Shown: positions 1 through 7,217 of the stretch, piece after piece
Layout of the letters: each line of letters starts with the position of its first letter
Numbering within the stretch: the first letter of the stretch is position 1
Origin: Pseudomonadota bacterium
GTDB lineage: Bacteria; Pseudomonadota; Alphaproteobacteria; Rhizobiales; Hyphomicrobiaceae
Direction: 5' to 3'
Assembly (NCBI GenBank): GCA_023392135.1
Contig: JAEVZQ010000189.1
Location: forward strand, 1 to 10,555
Length of the DNA stretch: 10,555 bases
Notes under the pieces: generated by a model
What the model was told of the DNA's origin: nothing
What the model saw: only the letters and a program-made list of their open reading frames with translations
Database searches by the model: none
Position numbers and translations under genes: made by a program

Positions 1-78
1 GTCCTCACACGAGCACGAGATGCCACCGTTGGCGATGGGCTCCGCCACGATGCGCCACCCCGGAGGCCGCTTACCCAC
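1..78 (-). CDS. possible N-terminus of an unidentified protein, cut by the left edge
   Basis: On the minus strand an open frame runs from a possible GTG start at 78-76 to the left edge, giving 26 visible residues that begin VGKRPPGWRIVAEPIANGG and end with CSCED. It could be extended upstream to a stop at 150-148, but GTG has an AGGA eight bases before it (complement of 87-90). Third codon positions are GC-rich (about 22 of 26), as in the real genes here, and the residue mix looks protein-like. I do not recognise the family. An overlapping plus-strand frame open from base 2 to a TGA at 80-82 also has GC-rich third positions, so the strand is uncertain. Only the sequence to the left would settle it. 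Confidence 0.3.
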   Translation of the reverse strand, partial: MGKRPPGWRIVAEPIANGGISCSCED

Positions 79-228
79 TTGAGGCGTCCTATCGGATGCT
101 GCTTTCGCGCGTTTGAAACCGAGGACCGGGGGCGCACTCGCCCTGGCTCAACCGATTTGATCGGCTCGTTACCGTACTCGCAAAGCGAGCGCCAGATTTG
201 GCACCTCGTCGAAGGTTGGAGAAGCAAG

Positions 229-621
229 ATGGATGACAGCACCCGCGAAATGCTGCTCAAAGCCGCGCTGATCGTATTCGGGGTCACATTCCTCCTGGTA
301 TACCCCCTCAGCTTGGTTTGGCCATCGGGGTGGGTGTGGCATGGCGGCCAAGACCAGTATTATTTCCAGATGATTGCCGGGATATATGCTGTGCTAGGCG
401 CATTTCTGATCAATGCGGCCCGAAACCCTTCCGAGCATCGCAGCCTTATCTGGTTCACCATCTGGTCCAGCTTCGTGCATGCGCTCATCATGGCGGCCCA
501 GTCGATCTCCGACGTACACGAAAGAGGTCACCTGGTGGGCGACGTGCCCGCTCTCTTCTTGGTCGCCATGGTGCTTTGGCTCCTGATGCCATCCCAACAA
601 GCGCGTGTCGCGGTTGATTAG
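229..621 (+). CDS. small four-helix inner-membrane protein of unknown function (DUF6632-like)
   Basis: A 130-residue protein with four predicted membrane segments at about residues 11-32, 46-64, 72-92 and 104-121, so probably an inner-membrane protein. Recognisable stretches are YPLSLVWPSGW (25-35), MIAGIYAVLGAFL (48-60), HRSLIWFTIWSS (70-81) and GHLVGDVPALFLVA (100-113). From memory these match a family of small membrane proteins annotated as DUF6632, whose function is unknown to me. I chose ATG 229 because GGAG at 218-221 precedes it by seven bases. The frame is open back to a TTG at 79, but that extra stretch is arginine-rich, non-hydrophobic and unlike the rest. It stands alone, ending 65 bases from the end of the convergent gene at 687. 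No clear promoter is visible. Confidence 0.72.
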   Translation: MDDSTREMLLKAALIVFGVTFLLVYPLSLVWPSGWVWHGGQDQYYFQMIAGIYAVLGAFLINAARNPSEHRSLIWFTIWSSFVHALIMAAQSISDVHERGHLVGDVPALFLVAMVLWLLMPSQQARVAVD

Positions 622-686
622 GATAGACCAGCTTGTGGCGGGCGCATGCCGCACTGTCTCTCAAAAAAAGCAGACCATGGAAGGAT

Positions 687-1679
687 TCAGTTCACGGTTT
701 CAGCGATCTGCAGGAGATCGATCGTTGGAAATCGCTTGATTTTCTTGGCGACGCCCATGTTGATGACCACCGCAAAATTGGTCATCTCTGCCACAGGAAG
801 GTCTCCGGGCTTAATACCCTCGACCAGGATCTTTTCCGCCTGGCGGCCGGCAAGTCGCCCTATGTCGTAGTACCGGGCAGCCACCGAGATCAGGGCTTGC
901 GACTCGCGTACCAGCTCCTCATAGGGACTGAGCAGCGGGATGCCATTGTCGATCGCTGCCGCCGTTATGATGTCGCGGTTCTTTCGCAAAAACGATGAGG
1001 AGCCGAGGTAGAGAAAGTCGACCTTCGCCACTTTCAACTCCGCCATTTTCAGTGCGATTTGCCCGGCTTTGGGCTTTCCATCCGGAGCAAGCTCGATTTC
1101 CCGGGCAATGAGCTCAAACTGCAGCTGCTCGGCCAGCTCTGCGAGCTCGTCGCGTTTCAGGACCGAGTTCTCTTCATCGCGGTGGTAAAGTAGTCCGAGG
1201 CGCTTGAAGCCCGGCAGATAGGCGCGGATCGTCGCGACGTTCACTGCTTCAGGGACACGATTGTAGGTGCCGGTGACATTCGGCCGGCCAGGAGACTCGA
1301 GGCTTTTTACGACCCCCGCACCGACCGGATCGGCGACGATCATGAATACTTTGGGAATGCCGTCGCTGAAGGCGGGATCGTCGCTGTCATCCAGCGTGCC
1401 GGCAATGCCGAGGGTCACGCTCGTGCCCCAGGTGAGGATGAGGTCGACTTTTTCCTTGCGCGCATCGGCGAGAATGCCGGGCAGTGCGGCCTTCGACTGG
1501 CCGGCGTCACGCAGGATGAATTTGGCGTCGACGCCCTGTTCGGTCAGGTAGTCCTGGAAGCCCCGGCAAGCGTCCTCGCAGCCGCGCCAGGTGACGATCA
1601 TAACCTTGTATTGAGCCGCCATCGCAGAGCTGACCAGTCCAATCGCGAGGACCACAGCCATAATCAGCAGTCGCGGCAT
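687..1679 (-). CDS. periplasmic substrate-binding protein, ABC_sub_bind / TrpX-like family
   Basis: A 330-residue exported protein expected to bind a small ligand in the periplasm. Residues 1-21 form a Sec signal peptide ending SSAMA with a likely cut near residue 21; there is no lipobox. The mature part shows the family's marks: DLILTWGTSVTLGIAGT (79-95), VFMIVADPVGAGVV (111-124), SPGRPNVTG (129-137), LGLLYHRDEENS (161-172) and a C-terminal block with PLLSPYEELVRE (248-259), GRLAGRQAEKIL (274-285) and DLPVAEMTNFAVVIN (293-307). Two cysteines (C34, C38) near the mature N-terminus could form a disulphide. A strong ribosome site (complement of 1681-1690, GGGAGGAAGG) precedes the ATG. It is the last gene of a three-gene operon, 18 bases after the MFS gene. 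No ABC permease or ATPase is nearby, which is unusual for the family. The ligand cannot be read from the sequence. Confidence 0.92.
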   Translation of the reverse strand: MPRLLIMAVVLAIGLVSSAMAAQYKVMIVTWRGCEDACRGFQDYLTEQGVDAKFILRDAGQSKAALPGILADARKEKVDLILTWGTSVTLGIAGTLDDSDDPAFSDGIPKVFMIVADPVGAGVVKSLESPGRPNVTGTYNRVPEAVNVATIRAYLPGFKRLGLLYHRDEENSVLKRDELAELAEQLQFELIAREIELAPDGKPKAGQIALKMAELKVAKVDFLYLGSSSFLRKNRDIITAAAIDNGIPLLSPYEELVRESQALISVAARYYDIGRLAGRQAEKILVEGIKPGDLPVAEMTNFAVVINMGVAKKIKRFPTIDLLQIAETVN

Positions 1680-1697
1680 TCCTTCCTCCCTTGAGTT

Positions 1698-3692
1698 TCA
1701 CTCGTCCCTTGCCCGAATTCGGCTGATGATCTCTGTGCTGCTATAGAGCATCAGCCCTGTCAGCACGACTGCACCGAGGACGGTGATGCTGAGTTCGGCT
1801 CCGACCTCGCCGAGCAGATAGGATGTGGCTGCCAGCCCAACGATGGCCCCGATCCGTTCGACCAGCCGCAGAGCGCTGAGGCTGGCCCCCGCTCCTCTGG
1901 TGATCTTCAAAGCCAGCGCGTAGAGCGGGGCCCGTATGAGGGTATGGCAGATGCCGAGGCCCGCCACCGCGACAGCCATCGCCCAGAACCCGCTCCATAC
2001 GGTCAGCGAGAGCAGGGCGACGCCTGATCCAAGAGCACCGGCAAGGACGAGCGCGAGCGACCCGATGCGGCCATCCGAGAGGCTGGAAACCTTGGGACCG
2101 AAAAGAACGACCGCGAGATAATAGAGCATCACAACGCGGGCAATCTCGGCCGTGCCCGATCCCCATCCCGAGAGGATCATGGGGGTCAGGTACCAGATGA
2201 AAACCGCAGTGGCCGCATTCATCGGCACCGCGATCCCGACGAGAAGCATAAGGAGCCGGGCGTTGAACAAAGCATGCCGAGCGGGCGCGCCGGCAGGGCC
2301 AACCGCAGCTTTGGCAATCACATCGCCGGCCGTGCCGCGCATGCTGGTATATCCCAGAATGCCGGATAGAGCCGCGATCGATGCGCCGAGAAGGAACGTT
2401 GCCTCGTAACCGAAGCGGCCGGCGACAACACCGCCAAGCGCCGAACCGCAGAACACACCACCGTAGATGACGGCGACGAAAGTGCCGAGCGGGCGCGTGC
2501 TGCCCTGGTCGGCAGCGGCGCGAATGGCATATTCCTGACAGGCAATGGTCGCTGTCGCGTAGAACACCGCCATGACGCCGCGCCAAACCGCGATTTCGAT
2601 CACACTGCCGCTAAAGCCGATTGCAGCAAGAGCCAGGACCGTCGGCGGGATGGAGGTCAGGAACATGCGCCGGGCGCCGAAACGGCGAGCTAATGGACCG
2701 GCGAACGGCGACAGAATAGCAACCGCCGCGAGATAGAAAACGAGTGGCGCGGCAGCCGCAAGCTCCGGCGAGAGCCATTCCGGCCGCGTGGCGGCGCGAG
2801 CGTAGAGCGGCAGGAAGGCCGCGGCGACCTCGGTTGCAACGGAAAACAGGAATAGGGCCAGCCGGATGTCGCCGATATCGGAAAGCCGCAGTCGTACCGG
2901 TAGACCGTCCGCAATCGTTGCGTCCAGGGCGGCTTTGACACGGGCGCGTATGGCATCTGGGAGCGCGCCCAGGCGTTCGGCAAGGTCCTCCGCACGGTCG
3001 TTGAGCCGCTCGGATGCGCGGACAAGCCCCCCGAGTCCGGCAGGGCGGATCCGATGCAGGAAACTGCCGCCCTGTTGCTCGGTGAGGAGCCGGAGGACCC
3101 GGTCGAGCGGCTTGCCAACGGATGTGACCGTGACGGCGAGTACCAATTCGAGCGCGACGAGCGTCGCCACGAGAGCGATTACGATTACGTCCAGGAAGAC
3201 GTCGCGCAATCTGGTCTGCACGAACACAGGACTGATCTCGACAGAGATCTTTCCGACCAGCCTGTTGCCGTCGAGGATCGGAAGGACGAAGGCGCTCTGG
3301 CCGAGCGCTGTTCCCCAACCCAGTGCCCTTCCCTCGAAAATCGATGGAGGCGGTTTGGGGCGTTCGACGGCGGCAATGGTCGTTCCCGAAGCTTCCGTGA
3401 TGGAGATCCTCTGGACCTCCTGGAATTTGTCCAGCATCTCGGCCAGATAGCGATCGACGCCTGCCATCGTCTGCAGAGGAATGCCGAGCTCCAGCGCGCG
3501 CTGGACCTCCGCCCGGACGATCGATCCGATCAGCCGTGTGCGGTTGGTCAGCTCAGGCTCGACGGCGCGGTCGAAGTTGAAAATGGCCACAGCACACATC
3601 GCCAGGACCGAGCCGGTGAGGATGGCCGTGAGGATTTGGACGAGCCGCGCGCGCAGCCCATCGCGGTAGCTGTCGGCCGCCGTGCGCTTCAC
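1698..3692 (-). CDS. MFS transporter with N-terminal periplasmic sensor-like domain and HAMP-like linker
   Basis: A 664-residue protein in three parts. Residues 17-40 and 165-190 are membrane helices flanking a periplasmic domain (41-163) that resembles extracytoplasmic sensor domains of chemoreceptors and kinases. Residues about 192-245 look HAMP-like: a proline at 195 after GK, then LHRIRPAG, GGLVRASERLN and a helical run. From about 275 to 652 there are roughly twelve hydrophobic segments of a Major Facilitator Superfamily carrier, including the loop GPLARRFGARR (332-342), a variant of MFS motif A, and GGVVAGRFGYEATF (420-433). Ordinary MFS carriers are about 400 residues, so some 270 are added. 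It starts with GTG, in a GTGA overlap with the upstream gene's stop, so the two are translationally coupled. Substrate and direction are unknown. The MFS part is clear; the sensor and HAMP assignments are inference from pattern. Confidence 0.88.
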   Translation of the reverse strand: MKRTAADSYRDGLRARLVQILTAILTGSVLAMCAVAIFNFDRAVEPELTNRTRLIGSIVRAEVQRALELGIPLQTMAGVDRYLAEMLDKFQEVQRISITEASGTTIAAVERPKPPPSIFEGRALGWGTALGQSAFVLPILDGNRLVGKISVEISPVFVQTRLRDVFLDVIVIALVATLVALELVLAVTVTSVGKPLDRVLRLLTEQQGGSFLHRIRPAGLGGLVRASERLNDRAEDLAERLGALPDAIRARVKAALDATIADGLPVRLRLSDIGDIRLALFLFSVATEVAAAFLPLYARAATRPEWLSPELAAAAPLVFYLAAVAILSPFAGPLARRFGARRMFLTSIPPTVLALAAIGFSGSVIEIAVWRGVMAVFYATATIACQEYAIRAAADQGSTRPLGTFVAVIYGGVFCGSALGGVVAGRFGYEATFLLGASIAALSGILGYTSMRGTAGDVIAKAAVGPAGAPARHALFNARLLMLLVGIAVPMNAATAVFIWYLTPMILSGWGSGTAEIARVVMLYYLAVVLFGPKVSSLSDGRIGSLALVLAGALGSGVALLSLTVWSGFWAMAVAVAGLGICHTLIRAPLYALALKITRGAGASLSALRLVERIGAIVGLAATSYLLGEVGAELSITVLGAVVLTGLMLYSSTEIISRIRARDE

Positions 3693-4462
3693 GTCGTGCC
3701 GTCCCGTGCGTCTGCCAGCAACTGGCGGGCGATGAGATAGCGCTCTTCCGCTGCTGCGAGCAGGCGCCGCAGCTCGCCCAATCCACCCTCGCTGGGATCA
3801 GCGGTCAGTTGCGCAGCGCCGCGCCAAGCCGCACGCTCGAAATCGAGGATGGCGCGATCGATGTCCCCGAACAGTCGGATCTGGCGGTTGAGCCCGAGGC
3901 GAAGCAGAAGTGCGCTGAACACGGCGCTGGCCAACAGCAATCCGACGGCGGCGACAGCCAGCTCTGCTGCCATGGCGCGAAGCCGGATGAGGGCTCCGCG
4001 GACCGGATAGGTGATGAGAATACCTCCCGCGCTGATCCCATCCCGGGAGGCGATGTCGATGCTGCTGACGAAGCCGTCGGAGGTCTCCCGATGCCACTCG
4101 GCGCCCTTTGCTTCCGCGCGCGCTGCAGCCGCCTCCGGCGAGATCGTCTTCGGCGGCGGTACCACGGTCGAGTGGACGATACGCCCCGCAGCGTCGAACA
4201 CGTGAATGGCAACGATCGCGTCATCCGTCTGCCGTGCCCGTTCCAGAAGAGCGTCTGCGTTGCGTACGGTCGAGAGAGGGAGCCCGATCCTCGCTGCCGC
4301 CGAGAATGGTGCCGCCGTTCGCCCCGCCAGCACGGCCAGGCGCTCCCCGACCAGATCCGAGTGGATATTGCCGAACTGAAGCGTGGCAAGGCCGACGAAA
4401 ATACTGAGCACGGCCAGCATGACGAGCATGACGGCCGCCCAGATACGCCAAAAGAGCGCCAT
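3689..4462 (-). CDS. membrane-anchored periplasmic sensor-like protein without output domain
   Basis: A 257-residue protein and first gene of the three-gene operon. It has a membrane helix at about 6-28, a periplasmic domain at 29-165, a second helix at about 166-190, and a short charged, helix-prone cytoplasmic tail (191-257, for example GELRRLLAAAEERYLIA at 229-245). This is the layout of the front half of a sensor kinase, diguanylate cyclase or chemoreceptor, but no kinase, GGDEF, EAL, cyclase or MCP domain follows. The periplasmic part shares a pattern with the N-terminal domain of the next gene: a G-x-PL core (60-63), then an aliphatic strand and a DAAGRIV turn (90-96). The ATG at 4462 has an AGGGG three to four bases upstream (complement of 4466-4470). 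Its stop overlaps the next gene's GTG. It could be a partner subunit of that MFS protein. The family is not recognised. Confidence 0.8.
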   Translation of the reverse strand: MALFWRIWAAVMLVMLAVLSIFVGLATLQFGNIHSDLVGERLAVLAGRTAAPFSAAARIGLPLSTVRNADALLERARQTDDAIVAIHVFDAAGRIVHSTVVPPPKTISPEAAAARAEAKGAEWHRETSDGFVSSIDIASRDGISAGGILITYPVRGALIRLRAMAAELAVAAVGLLLASAVFSALLLRLGLNRQIRLFGDIDRAILDFERAAWRGAAQLTADPSEGGLGELRRLLAAAEERYLIARQLLADARDGTT

Positions 4463-4846
4463 GTTCCCCTCGCAGCCTCGGCCGAAATGCTCCCCCGGTG
4501 GATTTTCAGTTTACAGCGTTCGTTCCCTCATGGAAGCGAGGAATTGACGGCGGCCGACGGCTGACTTGGCAACCGCGCGCCCTGCCCCACCGACGATCTC
4601 TACGTCGCGTTCGAGGGGGACCTGCGGACGCTTGGATTCACCTGCTCTTCGGATTTTGATAGTCGCATGCTCGCGGCTCATCACGCTTCCGTCTGCTGTG
4701 TTGCGTGATTCTCATGAGCATGTGTGGACACCAGCCCTTGAGTTTGGCTGGCGGGTCGGAGCGACGGACGGATTCATTTATCGGTTGGGCCTGCCTTTGA
4801 CGGCAACAGCTGCGGAGCGGCCCTAGCTCCGCGCGGGCAGGTCCGA
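4463..4846. other. 384-base intergenic region without a convincing gene
   Basis: This lies between the start of the three-gene operon (to its left, reading leftwards) and the end of the AEC transporter gene, so it should hold the operon's promoter. I see no clear -35/-10 pair; a weak AT-rich patch at 4501-4515 is the only candidate. A plus-strand frame from a TTG at 4566 to 4826 is open for 86 codons, but lacks a ribosome site and any family resemblance, and its composition is poor. A second plus-strand frame from 4565 is open for a little over 40 codons up to a TGA shortly after 4700, has more typical codon use but no start, and might be a gene remnant. The only distinct structure is the hairpin at 4812-4832. 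Confidence 0.6.
4812..4832 (-). terminator. GC-rich hairpin 15 bases after the AEC transporter stop
   Basis: GCGGAGC (4812-4818) pairs perfectly with GCTCCGC (4826-4832) around a 7-base loop. It lies just past the TGA of the minus-strand transporter gene (4849-4847), where a terminator is expected. There is no T-run after the stem on either strand, so it is not a classical intrinsic terminator. It may act with Rho or protect the 3' end of the message. The placement is suggestive; the function is inferred. Confidence 0.4.
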
Positions 4847-5791
4847 TCAGCCGAGCCCCATCATGTAGAGCACGGCAGATGCGGTCCCCACCGCGATGAC
4901 CGTGCTGACGGCGATGGCAGCGGAAACGGAGCCCACCGCCCGGTCATATTTTACAGCAAAGAGAAATGCATTGGCGCCGACGGGCATGGCTGCGAACAGC
5001 GTCGCCACGGAGACCCAGACGGGCGTCAGGTTGAAAACGGGTCCGGCCAAAAGATACACCACCACTGGAAGGAGCAGCATCTTCATCGCGAAGATGGTTG
5101 CGAGCGTGGGCATCTGGCCAGCGATCCTGTAGGTCGCCAGCGACATGCCCAGGGCGAACAGGCCGGACGGCACTGCGGCCTGCCCCATGAGCGCGAGGAA
5201 CCGGTCCGCCAGCTCAGGCACACCCAGCCCCGCTACGCGCCAGACCGTTCCAACAACGACCCCCATCACTACAGGATTACGCAGAAGATCCAGAACGACT
5301 CCGCCGAGCGCCTCGAGAAATGGTGTCGTCCGCGCCTGGCGGCCAGCCCATTCGATGTGCAGCGTGGCGATGACCCAGAGCACCAGTGAATCGAGTGAAA
5401 CGAGGATGCCGATCGGCGCCGCAGCGTCCGGTCCGAAAGCAGTGAGCGCCAGGGGTATGCCGAGCATCACCGTGTTACCGAAGCAGGACCCCATCGAAAT
5501 GGCGGCACCGTCGGCTGCGCTGCGGCGTAGCACGTAGTGGGAAACCAGAGTCGCCGCCACCCAGACGAGCACGATCCCGCCGAAGTAGGCCACCACGAAC
5601 TTCCACGGCGCTTCCGGCACCTCGCCGATACCCTGCATGGCCCGGAACAGGAAGGCCGGCATCGCGACGTTGAAGCTGAACAGCGCGATCGTCTTGGCGC
5701 TGCCTTCCGGCAGGAAGCGCCAGCGTTCGGTCATCCAGCCAGCGAGCATGACGCCAAATACGGGGATGACGATGGTCAGGATGGCAAGCAT
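4847..5791 (-). CDS. AEC family transporter (auxin efflux carrier-like permease)
   Basis: A 314-residue inner-membrane protein of usual length for bacterial members of the auxin efflux carrier family (PF03547), secondary carriers often linked to export or uptake of organic acids. About ten hydrophobic segments run along the whole chain. Family-typical points are the N-terminus MLAILTIVIPVFGVMLAGW, a phenylalanine/proline-rich second segment (FNVAMPAFLFR, 40-50), GNTVMLGIPLAL (105-116), RNPVVMG (171-177) and AAMPVGANAFLFA (267-279). The start at 5791 is supported by the match to the family N-terminus, not by a ribosome site: no Shine-Dalgarno is visible, and the nearest purine run (CGGAG) is over 20 bases upstream. 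It lies 128 bases downstream of the lipoprotein gene on the same strand and may be read from that message. The substrate cannot be predicted. Confidence 0.92.
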   Translation of the reverse strand: MLAILTIVIPVFGVMLAGWMTERWRFLPEGSAKTIALFSFNVAMPAFLFRAMQGIGEVPEAPWKFVVAYFGGIVLVWVAATLVSHYVLRRSAADGAAISMGSCFGNTVMLGIPLALTAFGPDAAAPIGILVSLDSLVLWVIATLHIEWAGRQARTTPFLEALGGVVLDLLRNPVVMGVVVGTVWRVAGLGVPELADRFLALMGQAAVPSGLFALGMSLATYRIAGQMPTLATIFAMKMLLLPVVVYLLAGPVFNLTPVWVSVATLFAAMPVGANAFLFAVKYDRAVGSVSAAIAVSTVIAVGTASAVLYMMGLG

Positions 5792-5919
5792 GAACCAACT
5801 GTGCGAATGGCGCTCCGGAAAGGGAGTAAAGGAGCGATCCCGGCTGGCTTACCAGAGCCGGGTCATTCGGCAAACCGCATCTTCGTTCGAGCTGGCCGGA
5901 CGAAACCGCAAGGTCTCTG

Positions 5920-7152
5920 TCAGTTGACGCCACTTGAAGGGGAGGACCCACCGGCGCTGCTGAAGCCTCTCGGCGGATCGATCACGCTGGCGCCGATATC
6001 CTGGACTTCGAGAACGGCAAGCCCGCGCTCTGCTATGCCGCTCGGCAACAGGCGAACCGGCCCATCAATTCCGCTGAAGCCCTGCGGGCGGGTGAGGCTC
6101 GCTGCCGAGAATCGCGCTCCTGAAGGCTGGCTGGAAAGCTGGACGACGATGCTGACCGCATCGTATGCCATGCTGGCGAGCCGCGGAGGCGAGCTGCCGT
6201 AAGTGTTGGCGAACCGCTCTGAGAAATCCCGCCAACCACGCGGATCCGCTGAGGCGAACCAGCCTCCGACAAATACCCCCTCGCGGCCGATGTTCGGGAA
6301 ATCCCAGCCTCCGGTCCCGAGCAGCTTCACCTGCGCGGTGTCAATGTTTGCGTACGACAACAGCGGGCCTAGGCGCGGCAGCACGTCCGGGCCACCTGGG
6401 ACAAACAGTGCCGTGATCGGCTGCTGCGCCTCCTCGGCCTGGCGCATTGCGGCGACGATCCGTTGCGCGGGCTCGACCATCGCATTCGAGGCCGGCGGGT
6501 AAGTCTCGAGCGCCGCGATTGCGCCCCCGCCCGCGCCAACGGCGCTTCGGAAGGCAGCTTCGGTGATCTTGCCGTAAGCATCCTCCGGCAACAGCGCCGC
6601 GAACCGGCGATGACCTCGTGACAATGCGTAGGAAGTAACCCGCTCGACCTCCTGCTGTGGTGGGAAGCCAAGCAGGTAGACGCCGTTGCCTGCCACCTGG
6701 CTGTCGTTCGAGAAAGCAAGGACGGGTACCCCCGCCTGCCGTGCGATGGGAGCAACGGCGCGGACGGATCCCGCGAAGAGAGGTCCGATAATCAGCTCGG
6801 CGCCCTGCTGGATCGCCTCCTCGGCGGCCGCCTGCGCTCCTTCCGGCGTGCCTTTTTCGTCCTTCGCGAGGAACTGGACGTTCGGGTTATCGAGCTCGAA
6901 GATCGCAAGCTCAGCCGCCTGTTTCAGGGCCTTGGCAACAGCCTCGGTGTGCCCCGTTGAGGTGAGCGGCAACAGCAACGCGACCTTGACTGGCTTTGCT
7001 CCTGGGCCCGAGCCCTGCGGATCGACCGCTCCGTCACCAGGCGTATTCAAGCTGGCGCCGCCACCTTGAATTGCACAGCCTGCGAGGAATGCCGCGAGCA
7101 CGGCAAGAGCGAGGGCCGATGCGCACCGGACCCAGGCCGCATGAAATTCCAT
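5920..7152 (-). CDS. LpoA-like penicillin-binding-protein activator lipoprotein
   Basis: A 410-residue lipoprotein with a type I periplasmic-binding-protein fold. Residues 1-25 are a signal peptide ending in the lipobox LAGC, with C26 as the lipidated cysteine, followed by a flexible Gly/Ser/Pro linker to about residue 54. The domain then reads VKVALLLPLTSTG (55-67), AELAIFELDN (80-89), GAELIIGPLFAGSV (117-130), GVPVLAFSND (141-150) and further alternating strands and helices to about 385; the tail is low-complexity Ser/Gly. This matches the C-terminal half of E. coli LpoA, which activates penicillin-binding protein 1A, but the N-terminal TPR half of LpoA is absent. In many alphaproteobacteria a gene of this kind sits divergently beside rsmI, as here. 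A peptidoglycan role is inferred; a transporter-type binding protein is the alternative, but no transporter genes adjoin. Confidence 0.88.
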   Translation of the reverse strand: MEFHAAWVRCASALALAVLAAFLAGCAIQGGGASLNTPGDGAVDPQGSGPGAKPVKVALLLPLTSTGHTEAVAKALKQAAELAIFELDNPNVQFLAKDEKGTPEGAQAAAEEAIQQGAELIIGPLFAGSVRAVAPIARQAGVPVLAFSNDSQVAGNGVYLLGFPPQQEVERVTSYALSRGHRRFAALLPEDAYGKITEAAFRSAVGAGGGAIAALETYPPASNAMVEPAQRIVAAMRQAEEAQQPITALFVPGGPDVLPRLGPLLSYANIDTAQVKLLGTGGWDFPNIGREGVFVGGWFASADPRGWRDFSERFANTYGSSPPRLASMAYDAVSIVVQLSSQPSGARFSAASLTRPQGFSGIDGPVRLLPSGIAERGLAVLEVQDIGASVIDPPRGFSSAGGSSPSSGVN

Positions 7153-7217
7153 GTCCTATTCACCCCCGGTCGCCCGCGCCCCTCGCAGCGGGCCTGTCGA
7201 AAGCTCGCTCCGAAGGT

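Noticed and set aside
177..189. Small hairpin CTCGC-AAA-GCGAG upstream of the membrane protein gene
   Set aside because: A five-base stem with a three-base loop is common by chance in GC-rich DNA and has no partner element.
79..228. N-terminal extension of the small membrane protein to a TTG at 79
   Set aside because: The added 50 residues are arginine-rich and unlike the family. ATG 229 has a good Shine-Dalgarno.
635..669. Possible terminator between the convergent genes: weak stem 635-654 and a run of seven A at 663-669
   Set aside because: The T-run on the minus strand comes before, not after, the stem, the stem has a bulge, and on the plus strand no T-run follows. The order does not fit an intrinsic terminator.
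704..720. Inverted repeat CGATCT-GCAGG-AGATCG at the 3' end of the binding-protein gene
   Set aside because: It lies inside the coding sequence of the conserved C-terminus, is short, and has no T-run at the right position to be a terminator.
4516..4540. TTCC-N5-GGAA inverted repeat upstream of the three-gene operon as a possible operator
   Set aside because: Only four bases pair, with no extension outward; too short to support.
3809..4564. A 251-codon plus-strand open frame opposite the sensor-like gene
   Set aside because: Composition is Arg/Asp/Gly-rich with no hydrophobic segments or motifs. The minus-strand frame has proper helices, a ribosome site and coupling to its neighbour.
4566..4826. 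An 86-codon plus-strand open frame in the intergenic gap
   Set aside because: It starts with TTG with no ribosome site, has mixed codon use and no family resemblance. A competing frame in the same stretch looks at least as good, so neither is supported.
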